From positions 1 through 64,000 of the forward strand of contig JAFXGL010000007.1 of NCBI GenBank assembly GCA_017513185.1: 64,000 nucleotides of DNA. Reading direction: 5' to 3'. The notes below the pieces were generated by a model. The model was not told the DNA's origin. It saw nothing but the letters and a program-made list of their open reading frames with translations, and did not search any database. The DNA is from Candidatus Saccharimonadota bacterium (GTDB lineage Bacteria; Patescibacteriota; Saccharimonadia; Saccharimonadales; Saccharimonadaceae). Below are positions 8,035 through 15,089 of this stretch, piece by piece. Within the stretch, counting starts at the first letter, position 1. Each line of letters begins with the position of its first letter. A program made the position numbers and the translations under genes.

Positions 8035-8816
8035 TATTTAGCCTCCTTTTTGGCGGCAGCTTTCTTGGCTGGGGCCTTTTTAGTGGCTGGTTTCTTGGTG
8101 GTAGTCGCCTTCTTGGCTGGAGCTTTTTTGGCTTCGGTTTTTTTAGCTGCAACTTTCTTTTCTACCTTTTTCTCTTCTTTAGGCTCAGCTTTGGGTTCTT
8201 TAGCCTTGATAGCGGTAGTAGTCCATTCTTTGCGCGGAGTCTGCTGGCGGAGGCCTTCAAGTACGGCGTAGGCGATGTTGACTTTATTAGTGGAGCCGAG
8301 GCTCTTTGAAATAAGGTTCTTCACGCCAGTGAGGCCGATAATCGAGCGGACCACGCCGCCGGCGATAATACCAGTACCAGGAGCGGCTGGTTTCATAAGG
8401 ACATCGGCGCCAGTGACTTTGGTTTCGACTTCGTGGCAAATGGTTTCGCCATCCATGCTGAAGGTAATCATGTGCTTCTTAGCGATGCGGGTGGCTTTTT
8501 GAACGGCGGCAGTGACGTCATTGCCTTTGGCGACGCCAACACCGATTTTGTTCTTGTGGTTGCCGACGGCGACGAGGGCTTTGAAGCGCATGCGGCGGCC
8601 ACCAGCAACGGTGCGGGAGACGCGATCGATTTGAATCGTGGTCTCGTCAAATTCTTTAGGGGCGTCATTCACGCGGTTGCGGTCGCGGCGACCGTTTCTG
8701 TTCATACGGCGGCCGGAGATGTCGCGAGCCTGCTTGGTAGCAGCGGTTTTGTCGCTCATCTTGAGCGTGCCGGAGAGGTTGACGACCTTGGCTTTTTTGT
8801 CATTAGATTCGGGCAT
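8034..8816 (-). CDS. rpsE: Small ribosomal subunit protein uS5 with long basic tails
   Basis: 260 aa against about 166 in E. coli. The uS5 core spans about residues 58-200 (GRRMRFKALVAVGN, GIGVGVAKGND-like, PAAPGTGIIAGGVVRSI). The extra length is a 55-residue charged N-terminus and a 55-residue C-terminus of Lys/Ala/Pro repeats (AKKAPAKKA type) like histone H1 tails. The start at 8816 has GGAGT 10 nt upstream, overlapping the rplR stop. Accuracy centre protein of the 30S subunit. Confidence 0.95.
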   Translation of the reverse strand: MPESNDKKAKVVNLSGTLKMSDKTAATKQARDISGRRMNRNGRRDRNRVNDAPKEFDETTIQIDRVSRTVAGGRRMRFKALVAVGNHKNKIGVGVAKGNDVTAAVQKATRIAKKHMITFSMDGETICHEVETKVTGADVLMKPAAPGTGIIAGGVVRSIIGLTGVKNLISKSLGSTNKVNIAYAVLEGLRQQTPRKEWTTTAIKAKEPKAEPKEEKKVEKKVAAKKTEAKKAPAKKATTTKKPATKKAPAKKAAAKKEAK

Positions 8817-8818
8817 AA

Positions 8819-9148
8819 TTAAAACTCCAATCCTTCTTTTCTAGCGGCGTCAGCGAGAGCGGACATGCGGCCAGCGTAAAGTTTAGACCCACGGTCGAAC
8901 ACGGCCTTTTTGATTTTGGCGGTCTTGGCTTTTTTGCCAAGTTCTTCGCCAATCTTGGCGCAGAGTTCGGTCTTGGTGCCTTTAAGTTTGCTGCCAACGG
9001 TAGTGGCGTAGACGAGGGTGGTGCCCTTGTCGTCGTCGATTAGTTGGGCGATAACGTGCTTGTTAGAAATGTTGACGCTGAGGCGTGGGCGCTCGGCGGT
9101 GCCGTGGATTTTAGCGCGGGTGCGCTCTTTGCGGAAGATAGCTTTCAT
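8819..9148 (-). CDS. rplR: Large ribosomal subunit protein uL18
   Basis: 109 aa. Starts MKAIFRKERTRAKIHGTAERP and ends DAARKEGLEF; the central RLSVNISNKHVIAQLIDD is the 5S rRNA-binding part. A longer upstream reading overlapping rplF is possible but the family starts at this Met (9148), which follows a GAAAG-type site and lies 1 nt from the rplF stop. Confidence 0.95.
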   Translation of the reverse strand: MKAIFRKERTRAKIHGTAERPRLSVNISNKHVIAQLIDDDKGTTLVYATTVGSKLKGTKTELCAKIGEELGKKAKTAKIKKAVFDRGSKLYAGRMSALADAARKEGLEF

Positions 9149-9149
9149 A

Positions 9150-9686
9150 TTATTTCTTTCCTGCCTTTCCGGCCTTGCGGAGGATTTGTTCGTCCACATA
9201 CTTAATGCCTTTACCCTTGTAAGGCTCGGGTTTCTTGAGGGCGCGGATTTCCGCGGCGACTTGGCCGACCTTTTGTTTGTCGATGCCAGTGACGATGATG
9301 TTCATCTTGTCAACTTTGAGCTCGACACCTTCGGGTGCAGTGTATTTAACGGGGTGAGAGAAGCCTAGGGCCATCTCAATTTGTTTGCCGCCACCTTGGA
9401 GGCGGAAGCCAACACCGTTGATCTCAAGCTCCTTTTTGAAGCCTTGAGTGACGCCGATGACGGCGTTGTTGAGGAGGGCGCGCTGAAGGCCGTGCCAAGC
9501 GCGGGATTCAGGCTCGTCATCCTTGCGGGTGACGGTGATTTTGCCGTCTTCAACAGTGGTCTTGGTGTTTTGTTGAACCGGAACAGAGAGCTGACCCTTG
9601 GGGCCTGCGACAGTAATTTCTTTGTCGCCGACCGTGATTGTCACTCCCGCCGGAACTACGATGGGTTGTTTTCCGATACGACTCAT
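9150..9686 (-). CDS. rplF: Large ribosomal subunit protein uL6
   Basis: 178 aa. Start MSRIGKQPIVVPAGV is the family start and follows AAGGA; an upstream Met 60 bp earlier was rejected. The second L6 domain ends with RKPEPYKGKGIKY-like sequence (KKPEPYKGKGIKYVDE). It is first in its transcript: rpsH, rpsN, rplE, rplX and rplN, normally just before it, are absent, so the spc operon is broken here. Confidence 0.96.
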   Translation of the reverse strand: MSRIGKQPIVVPAGVTITVGDKEITVAGPKGQLSVPVQQNTKTTVEDGKITVTRKDDEPESRAWHGLQRALLNNAVIGVTQGFKKELEINGVGFRLQGGGKQIEMALGFSHPVKYTAPEGVELKVDKMNIIVTGIDKQKVGQVAAEIRALKKPEPYKGKGIKYVDEQILRKAGKAGKK

Positions 9687-9722
9687 TTGTTTCCTTATTG
9701 TTAATAATATCTGTTGCATTTT

Positions 9723-9753
9723 ATCATATTTTAGATAAAAAAACAAGGGTCAA
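9723..9753 (-). promoter_or_regulatory. Promoter of rplF-rplR-rpsE-rplO
   Basis: Minus strand TTGACC (9753-9748), 19-bp spacer, TATGAT (9728-9723). The -35 overlaps the T-run that follows the structured element at 9755-9914. Confidence 0.5.
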
Positions 9754-9754
9754 A

Positions 9755-9914
9755 AAAGAGGCTGACGGCAACAGTTTTTTCTCGGCATGTTCGCCGTCAT
9801 GTCCTCACAGGTGTGGGCACCCCACACCCACAGCCTGTTCGGACTTGGGCTCACCGGCGCGCAACAGGTTGCACCCGATATAATGCCTCGAAAATCCTAT
9901 TGCCTCGCCTCTTT
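9755..9914. repeat. Intergenic palindromic element, three hairpins in an outer stem
   Basis: Outer stem AAAGAGGC/GCCTCTTT (9755-9762 with 9907-9914, reaching into the tsf stop) extended by GGCAA/TTGCC (9767-9771, 9900-9904). Inside: CGGC/GCCG (9783-9796), GGTGTGGG/CCCACACC with a 3-nt loop (9810-9828) and CCTGTT/AACAGG (9834-9868). On the minus strand the outer stem is followed by six T, so it can also terminate rpsB-tsf. It does not carry SRP RNA, tmRNA or 6S signatures. Similar structures occur at 35956, 48550, 50738 and 56082. Confidence 0.6.
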
Positions 9915-10503
9915 ACTCGGTCACACCCAATTCAATGCGCTTGAACTGGCGGACGGTGATGTTTTCGCCGGTCTTGGCGATAGCCTCTTTGATGAAGGCT
10001 TCTACGGTCTTGCTGTCGTCAAGGATGTAAGGCTGGTTCATCAAGACCTTGTCGGCGAAGGCTTTTTTGGCTTGGCCGGCGAGGATTTGGTCTTTCATCT
10101 TTTCGGGGCCCTTGAAGTTGGCTTCGAGCTCTTTCATCTTGGCAGCTTTGACATCTTCGGGGATGTCGGCTTCGGAGACATAGAGCGGACTCATGGAAGC
10201 GACTTGCATGGCGATTTGATGAGCGAGGGTCTTGAACTCGTCGGTCTTGGCGACGAAGGAAGTTTCGCAGTTGACTTCGACGATGGCGGCAATGCGGCCG
10301 TCGTGGACGTAAGCGTCGACGAGACCTTCGCGGGTTTCGCGGTCACCGCGTTTTTCGGCCTTGGTGAGACCTTTTTTGCGCATAGCCTCGAGAGCCTTGT
10401 CAAAGTCGCCGTCGGCTTCGACGAGGGCGTTCTTGGCGTCGGTGAGGCCTACGCCAGAGAGTTCTTTGAGTTTTTTGATTTGATCGATAGAAATTTTAGA
10501 CAT
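9913..10503 (-). CDS. tsf: Elongation factor Ts
   Basis: 196 aa, the short form (E. coli 283 aa). The UBA-like N-terminus reads KLKELSGVGLTDAKNALVEADGD and the core has VEVNCETSFVAKTDEF, the strand-helix that inserts into EF-Tu; only one C-terminal subdomain remains. It recycles EF-Tu GDP. Start follows AGGAGG; rpsB is 18 nt upstream as in most bacteria. Confidence 0.95.
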   Translation of the reverse strand: MSKISIDQIKKLKELSGVGLTDAKNALVEADGDFDKALEAMRKKGLTKAEKRGDRETREGLVDAYVHDGRIAAIVEVNCETSFVAKTDEFKTLAHQIAMQVASMSPLYVSEADIPEDVKAAKMKELEANFKGPEKMKDQILAGQAKKAFADKVLMNQPYILDDSKTVEAFIKEAIAKTGENITVRQFKRIELGVTE

Positions 10504-10521
10504 TTTGCCTCCTAATTTGAT

Positions 10522-11208
10522 TTATTTTTTACCTTCCTTGATGGCTTCGACGAAGTAGTTCAAAACAAGTTCTTCGGCCTTGACGGCGTCGTCGTTCATC
10601 GGGATGACATATTTGACGCCAGACGGGTCGACGTTGGTGTCGCAGATGGCGATGACGGGGATGCGAAGACGGTTGGCTTCTTTGATGGCGTTTTTATCTT
10701 CGATAGCGTCGGTGACGAGAACAGCAGCGGGCTGTTCGGTCATTTCTTTAATGCCGCCGTAGCGTTCGTTCAAAGTGTCGATTTCTTCTTGGAAGCGTTG
10801 AACTTCAAGTTTGGAGTAGCGAGATTCGAGCTCGCCAGTGGCCATCTTCTTTTCCAAATCTTTAAGCTTGCGGATTTGCTTGTTGACGGTCTCGACGTTG
10901 GTGAGAGTGCCACCGACCCAGCGGACGGTAACGTAAGGCATCTCGGCGGCCTCGGCAGCGGCTTTGACCGGCTCTTTGAGCTGTTTCTTGGTGCCGACAA
11001 AGAGGATTTTCTTGCCGTTTTTGGCGAGGTCGGTAGTAAAGGCGAGAGCCTTTTCTAGGCCATCGACGGTCTTGTCAAGGTTGATAATGTGCGCGTCGTT
11101 GCGCTTGCTGTGAATGTACTGAGCCATCTTGGGGTGCCAGCGGCTAGTTTTGTGCCCAAAATGAGCACCAGCTTCAAACAAAGCTTTCATATCGACAGAT
11201 ACTGCCAT
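10522..11208 (-). CDS. rpsB: Small ribosomal subunit protein uS2
   Basis: 228 aa. Motifs: LFEAGAHFGHKTSRWHPKM near the start, FVGTKKQLKEPV, YVTVRWVGGTLTN and the C-terminal IPVIAICDTNVDP. It joins the 30S subunit late, beside S1. Start ATG 11208 follows AAAGGA. First gene of the rpsB-tsf transcript. Confidence 0.96.
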   Translation of the reverse strand: MAVSVDMKALFEAGAHFGHKTSRWHPKMAQYIHSKRNDAHIINLDKTVDGLEKALAFTTDLAKNGKKILFVGTKKQLKEPVKAAAEAAEMPYVTVRWVGGTLTNVETVNKQIRKLKDLEKKMATGELESRYSKLEVQRFQEEIDTLNERYGGIKEMTEQPAAVLVTDAIEDKNAIKEANRLRIPVIAICDTNVDPSGVKYVIPMNDDAVKAEELVLNYFVEAIKEGKK

Positions 11209-11241
11209 ATGATTTCCTTTCTCTGCTTCGCGGGAACTTCA

Positions 11242-11256
11242 CTATATATTATATAG
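11242..11256 (-). promoter_or_regulatory. Probable -10 region of rpsB-tsf within an AT palindrome
   Basis: TATAAT on the minus strand at 11253-11248 sits in the symmetric CTATATATTATATAG (11242-11256). No convincing -35. The luxS-like gene diverges from this gap. Confidence 0.4.
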
Positions 11257-11313
11257 TCAGGAAATCTCCCACGAATGATTCGTTAAAATTATTACGCCAT
11301 AAGTGTAGCATGG

Positions 11314-11343
11314 TTTGCAAAAAAATTCAAGCTATATTATAAT
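11314..11343 (+). promoter_or_regulatory. Promoter of the luxS-like gene
   Basis: TTTGCA (11314-11319), 18-bp spacer, TATAAT (11338-11343). The transcript would have a leader of about 48 nt ending in a strong AAAGGAGGT. Confidence 0.55.
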
Positions 11344-11397
11344 ATGCTCACCTGCTAATCTTTGGAGAGGCGGAGTACGTTAAAGGAGGTGAGAGAA

Positions 11398-11919
11398 ATG
11401 GACCATACCAAACTGAAGCCGGGACTGTATGTCTCGCGGGTTGATTGGTTTGCCGTACCTGGCAAACATGTGAGCCTGCCTGTGACGACGTTCGATCTCC
11501 GAATGGTGCCGCCAAATAGTGAGGTGTATTCACCGCTTCCGATAGCGGCACTGCACACCATTGAGCATCTTGGCACGGCGTTTCTGTACGATAGTAGCCA
11601 GTGGAAGGATCGAGTGATATGCTTTGGCCCACTGGGTTCTCGGACGGGATGTCGTTTGGTGCTAGCAGGAGATTTGAAACCGCAGCAGGTGGTGAACCCG
11701 GAGTTCCGCTTTACGACGGTACGCGAATTGGTGGTCGGTATGTGCTGGCATATTATGAGCTATACAGCGAAGAAGATTCCGGATGCAACTCCAGAGGAGT
11801 GCGGGAATTATCGCGATCATAATCTGCTGGCAGCTAGACAGGTAATGCACAACTATTACGCTATATTGTGCCAGACCCGCGAAGATTTGGGGTATGACCA
11901 GTTTACCTATCCAAAGTAA
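11398..11919 (+). CDS. luxS: S-ribosylhomocysteine lyase (LuxS) homologue with Ser at the catalytic Cys
   Basis: 173 aa. Start MDHTKLKPG follows AAAGGAGGT by 7 nt. LuxS features in order: DHTKLKPGLYVSR, TTFDLRMVPPN (substrate Arg), HTIEHLG (zinc His53 and His57, Glu56), GPLGSRTGC, and ECGNYRDHNL (zinc Cys135). LuxS converts S-ribosylhomocysteine to homocysteine and the AI-2 precursor. The catalytic Cys (Cys84 in Bacillus subtilis, PMGCxTG) is Ser81 here, one base away (TCT against TGT); Cys85 lies four residues on. The fold and zinc site are intact, so activity is doubtful or altered. Monocistronic, with its own promoter and terminator. Confidence 0.82.
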   Translation: MDHTKLKPGLYVSRVDWFAVPGKHVSLPVTTFDLRMVPPNSEVYSPLPIAALHTIEHLGTAFLYDSSQWKDRVICFGPLGSRTGCRLVLAGDLKPQQVVNPEFRFTTVRELVVGMCWHIMSYTAKKIPDATPEECGNYRDHNLLAARQVMHNYYAILCQTREDLGYDQFTYPK

Positions 11920-11930
11920 CTCACGCTTTG

Positions 11931-11956
11931 GCGGAGGCTTTAACCTCCGCTTTTTT
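11931..11956 (+). terminator. Intrinsic terminator after the luxS-like gene
   Basis: GCGGAGG/CCTCCGC (11931-11937 with 11944-11950) then six T. Confidence 0.85.
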
Positions 11957-11970
11957 ATGTTTGATTTTTA

Positions 11971-11979
11971 TGTTATAAT
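11971..11979 (+). promoter_or_regulatory. Extended -10 promoter of the 140-aa gene
   Basis: TGT-TATAAT (11971-11979). The leader of about 42 nt holds AAAAGGGGGC ahead of the ATG at 12028. Confidence 0.5.
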
Positions 11980-12027
11980 AAGCGCCAGGTCTCGCAAGAG
12001 ATACATTATTAAAAGGGGGCGCACCTT

Positions 12028-12450
12028 ATGAAAACTAGTGTCAAGAGCATCTCGATTAACGGTGACTATGGGGTGGTGGTCATCCCGATGCAGCAACAGC
12101 CGGGTGGTAATCTGAAGCGGCGGTATTTGCAGCGGCTACTGGAATGTGGCCAGGTGATTCCGTCGGAACAAGTCAATCGGATTTTACTGGAAGTCCTGCA
12201 GGAGCTGAATGCGGCGTATGGTGCCATCAAGGAGCAGGAGGAAGAAATTTGCGATCTGCTGAATGGGCTGGAAGAAATTGAATGGGAATATGTGGAAACA
12301 GAAAAAGAAATGCAAGACAGCATTGAAGAGCTAATGGCGAATGTGGAAGACCTGCAGGCGGACATGGCGGAATTGGCCAGCGAGAAAAAGATTGTGGGGG
12401 CCTTTGCTGCTGGATTGGCAAGTGGTATTGTTGACAGAGCAAAGGATTGA
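12028..12450 (+). CDS. Hypothetical coiled-coil protein, 140 aa
   Basis: Not recognised. Residues about 55-125 are dense in Glu, Leu, Met and Ala in heptad-like spacing, so a coiled coil is likely; the ends are not membrane-spanning. Start ATG 12028 follows an AAGGGGG site. Stop is TGA, followed by a strong terminator, so it is a single-gene transcript. Confidence 0.6.
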   Translation: MKTSVKSISINGDYGVVVIPMQQQPGGNLKRRYLQRLLECGQVIPSEQVNRILLEVLQELNAAYGAIKEQEEEICDLLNGLEEIEWEYVETEKEMQDSIEELMANVEDLQADMAELASEKKIVGAFAAGLASGIVDRAKD

Positions 12451-12465
12451 CGAAGTTTTCTCAAT

Positions 12466-12489
12466 GGGAGCGCGCGGCGCTCCCTTTTT
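12466..12489 (+). terminator. Intrinsic terminator after the 140-aa gene
   Basis: GGGAGCGC/GCGCTCCC with a 3-nt loop (12466-12484) and five T. Confidence 0.85.
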
Positions 12490-12493
12490 CTAC

Positions 12494-12522
12494 TTTACAA
12501 TTTGTGGTTTCTCTGATATAAT
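12494..12522 (+). promoter_or_regulatory. Promoter of rpmE
   Basis: TTTACA (12494-12499), 17-bp spacer, TATAAT (12517-12522) preceded by TGA. The ATG at 12534 is 11 nt downstream, leaving almost no 5' leader. Confidence 0.65.
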
Positions 12523-12533
12523 GAGCGGCAATT

Positions 12534-12866
12534 ATGAGTAATGCAGAAAAACAACCTAAAGATTATCGCTTTGTCGTCTTTGCTGACGATGCGGCTGGGT
12601 TTTCTTTCTTGACCCGTTCGACCGCTAAAAGCGACGAGACTATTAAATGGACTGACGGCAAAGAATATCCGCTAGTCAAAATCCAGATTTCTTCCAAGAG
12701 CCACCCGTTCTTTACTGGTGAAGAGAAGATTATCGATACTGAAGGTCGCGTGGACCGCTTCAAAGCTCGTGCTGAGCGCGCTGCGAAGTTGCGTGCGTCG
12801 CTTGGTAACAAGGTCAAAAAGGCTGAGAAGGAAGCCGCTAAGAAGGCAGAAAAAGCTAAGAAATAG
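12534..12866 (+). CDS. rpmE2: Large ribosomal subunit protein bL31, type B (zinc-free)
   Basis: 110 aa. The core (residues 8-85) matches type B bL31: [54 protein letters not shown]. No Cys residues, so no zinc. The last 30 residues are Lys/Ala-rich. The protein sits at the 30S-50S interface near the central protuberance. It lies alone between two terminators and has no ribosome binding site. Confidence 0.9.
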   Translation: MSNAEKQPKDYRFVVFADDAAGFSFLTRSTAKSDETIKWTDGKEYPLVKIQISSKSHPFFTGEEKIIDTEGRVDRFKARAERAAKLRASLGNKVKKAEKEAAKKAEKAKK

Positions 12867-12875
12867 TTTTATAGA

Positions 12876-12899
12876 AAATCGCCCATTCGGGCGATTTTT
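12876..12899 (+). terminator. Intrinsic terminator after rpmE2
   Basis: AAATCGCCC/GGGCGATTT with a 4-nt loop and a T run that leads straight into the next -10 (TATAAT at 12902). Confidence 0.85.
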
Positions 12900-12913
12900 T
12901 GTATAATATAATC

Positions 12914-13876
12914 ATGAGTGAAAATGAGAAAGTAACCATAGAAACGTTGAATGCGTTGAAGCGCGAGAGTGATAAGTGGACGAAGGTAGGCGTTACGGTG
13001 TTGGTATTGGTTTTTGTAGTGCCGCTATTGTATGTCTTGACTGTGTTTATGGTTTCTAATGCTTCGAGGTCGGCAAATGCGGCGAGCTCTTTCTTTCGGG
13101 TAGCGGGCTTTTCTGGTCTGGTGGTCTTTGTGATACTGGCACTGTTTATTTTTGTGGTGGTGGCGGTGTTTATGATGGTGACAAAGCGGTCGAGATATCG
13201 CATGGCTTATAAGGCGTTATTTTCTCATAGGGTTTTGTCTGGGTTGCTCGAGGAATATCATTATGCTCATCGTGAGGGTATTCCTAAGGCAGCTTTGAAG
13301 GAGATTGGTATGGTGAGGTTGGGTAATATTTATCGTTCAGAAGATTGTGTTTCTGGATGTCACAGAGATGTGGGTTTTATACAAGCTGATTTGACGATTC
13401 AGGATGAGTATACGGATTCGGATGGTGATACTCATACGGTGACTTATTTTAACGGACGATGGTTGGTGTTTGAGTTTCCACGGCGCTTTGTAACGAAGTT
13501 GGCGGTGGTGGGTGGAGGCTGTCGACAGGCTGTGCATGCGAGGGGGATGGAGAAATTTGCGACGGAGTCGATTGAGTTTAATAGTCGATTTGATGTATAT
13601 ATGCAAGATGGAGTGGAGATGTTTTATTTGCTTGACCCGAAGATGATTGAAATAATGCAGGCGCTGAGCGATAAGTATGGTGGAAAGATTTTATTTTTGT
13701 TTGCTGATAAGAAGTTGCATATTGGCATAAATGACAATACGGATTCTTTTGAGCCGCCGAGGGGTCAGAAGGGAGATTTGGATGAAGGGGAGGAAGTCCG
13801 AAGGCTGGCAGATGAGTTTAGGACGGTGTTTGAGCTGGCAGACAAGCTGGAGCTACATAAAAACATATTTAAATAA
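12914..13876 (+). CDS. DUF3137-like membrane protein
   Basis: 320 aa. Two membrane helices near the N-terminus (about 23-50 and 62-90) precede a long cytosolic or external domain. The stretch from about 165 to 290 (TVTYFNGRWLVFEFPRRF, VYMQDGVEMFYLLDP, KILFLFADKKLHIGI) resembles the DUF3137 family, function unknown. ATG 12914 is preferred over an upstream ATG because TATAAT lies at 12902-12907, 6 nt before it; there is no ribosome binding site, so the mRNA is probably leaderless. Confidence 0.65.
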   Translation: MSENEKVTIETLNALKRESDKWTKVGVTVLVLVFVVPLLYVLTVFMVSNASRSANAASSFFRVAGFSGLVVFVILALFIFVVVAVFMMVTKRSRYRMAYKALFSHRVLSGLLEEYHYAHREGIPKAALKEIGMVRLGNIYRSEDCVSGCHRDVGFIQADLTIQDEYTDSDGDTHTVTYFNGRWLVFEFPRRFVTKLAVVGGGCRQAVHARGMEKFATESIEFNSRFDVYMQDGVEMFYLLDPKMIEIMQALSDKYGGKILFLFADKKLHIGINDNTDSFEPPRGQKGDLDEGEEVRRLADEFRTVFELADKLELHKNIFK

Positions 13877-13890
13877 TAGGGCTAGTGTGG

Positions 13891-13896
13891 TATACT
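13891..13896 (+). promoter_or_regulatory. -10 element of the tRNA-Val gene
   Basis: TATACT with TGG immediately before it, 10 nt upstream of the mature tRNA 5' end. Confidence 0.45.
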
Positions 13897-13906
13897 GAAG
13901 GCTGGC

Positions 13907-13983
13907 GGATCTTTAGCTCAGCTGGCTAGAGCGTACGATTCACATTCGTAAGGTCGCTGGTTCGAGCCCAGCAAGATCCACCA
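13907..13983 (+). tRNA. tRNA-Val(CAC)
   Basis: Folds into a perfect cloverleaf: acceptor GGATCTT/AAGATCC, D stem GCTC/GAGC, anticodon stem TACGA/TCGTA with loop TTCACAT (anticodon CAC, reading GUG), T stem GCTGG/CCAGC with TTCGAGC. CCA is encoded. It is 77 nt and stands alone. Confidence 0.95.
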
Positions 13984-13994
13984 CTTGACATGAT

Positions 13995-14020
13995 ACGCCA
14001 AATATGGCGTAATTTTTATT
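13995..14020 (+). terminator. Intrinsic terminator after tRNA-Val
   Basis: ACGCCA/TGGCGT (13995-14000 with 14005-14010), then AATTTTTATTT. Confidence 0.75.
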
Positions 14021-14037
14021 TAACATTTTTTGATTGG

Positions 14038-14046
14038 TGGTATAAT
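14038..14046 (+). promoter_or_regulatory. Extended -10 promoter of the deacetylase gene
   Basis: TGG-TATAAT ending at 14046; the ATG follows at 14055, so the transcript is nearly leaderless. Confidence 0.6.
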
Positions 14047-14054
14047 TTTAAGTA

Positions 14055-15074
14055 ATGAGCGAAGTTGAGAAAGTTCGGCGAAGCGAGAAGGAAGATGAGG
14101 AAAAGAAGCGGCTGCCATGGTGGGCGGTGGCGCTAATAGCTGTGGGCGGAGGGGTGAGCTGTTTCTTGACGATTCGGGTGCTGACTTATGTGCCGCCGGA
14201 TGAAGACCCGCCGGTGATTACGCTAAATGGTGATGAGGTGGTGGAAGTTCCGCTAGGGAGTGATACGTCATATCAAGATGCGGGGGCGACGGCGCTGGAT
14301 GAGCGAGATGGAGAGCTAGAGGTGGCCGCGGAGGTGCCGGAAATGGATATTTGGAAGGCTGGGGAGTATGAGGTGAAATATAAGGTGGCGGATGCGGCAG
14401 GTAATGTGGCGGAGACTAGTCGCGCAGTGAAGGTGGTGGCGCCTGAGCCGGTGCCAGGAGCGGTGTATTTGACGTTTGATGATGGGCCGAGTGAACATAC
14501 CGGGCGACTGCTGGATGTGCTGAAAAAATATAAAGTTAAGGCGACGTTTTTTGTGACGGGGCGGGGTGAGGACGAGATGATAAAGCGGGAATTTGACGAG
14601 GGGCACTCGATAGGGCTGCATACGTTTTCGCACGACTATGCGTATATTTATCAGAATTTGGAGGCGTTTTTCGGAGATTTATATGCGGTGCAGGATAGAG
14701 TAAAGAAGGCGACGGGCTATACTTCGACGTTGATGCGATTCCCTGGTGGGAGTTCAAATACGATAAGTGCGAGATACGACCATGGGGCGCGAATTATGTC
14801 GCATTTGGTTAATGCGGTGGAGGCGCGAGGGTTTAGGTATTTTGACTGGAACATTTCTTCGGGCGATGCGGGTGGAGCGCGGACGGCGGATGAGGTATTT
14901 GATAATGTGACGTCGAAGTTCCGCGAGGGAGACTTGGTGGTGTTGCAGCATGATACGCAAGGGTTTTCTGTGGATGCGGTGGAGCGGATAATCCAGTTTG
15001 GGCTGAAGAATGGGTACCAGTTTAAATCGTTGAATATGGATAGCTACGGTGCCTGGCACGGCGTGAGCAATTAG
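14055..15074 (+). CDS. Membrane-anchored polysaccharide (peptidoglycan) deacetylase
   Basis: 339 aa. Residues 20-44 form a signal anchor; about 52-130 is an Ig-like DUF5011-type domain (DPPVITLNGDEVVEV ... AGEYEVKYKVADAAGN); about 138-325 is a NodB deacetylase with TFDDGPS (catalytic and metal Asp), HTFSHD (metal His pair) and RFPGGSSN. Family enzymes remove acetyl groups from GlcNAc or chitin-like chains, often protecting peptidoglycan from lysozyme. It faces outward. Transcribed alone, just ahead of prfA, which has its own -10. Confidence 0.87.
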   Translation: MSEVEKVRRSEKEDEEKKRLPWWAVALIAVGGGVSCFLTIRVLTYVPPDEDPPVITLNGDEVVEVPLGSDTSYQDAGATALDERDGELEVAAEVPEMDIWKAGEYEVKYKVADAAGNVAETSRAVKVVAPEPVPGAVYLTFDDGPSEHTGRLLDVLKKYKVKATFFVTGRGEDEMIKREFDEGHSIGLHTFSHDYAYIYQNLEAFFGDLYAVQDRVKKATGYTSTLMRFPGGSSNTISARYDHGARIMSHLVNAVEARGFRYFDWNISSGDAGGARTADEVFDNVTSKFREGDLVVLQHDTQGFSVDAVERIIQFGLKNGYQFKSLNMDSYGAWHGVSN

Positions 15075-15089
15075 TGTATAATAATATAT

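Noticed and set aside
9878..9883. TATAAT on the plus strand in the tsf-rplF gap as a promoter
   Set aside because: No plus-strand gene follows and no -35 is at a usable distance.
9755..9914. SRP (4.5S) RNA, 6S RNA or tmRNA in the tsf-rplF gap
   Set aside because: None of the diagnostic sequences (GGAAGNNAGCAGCC tip, tRNA-like end, 6S bubble) is present on either strand.
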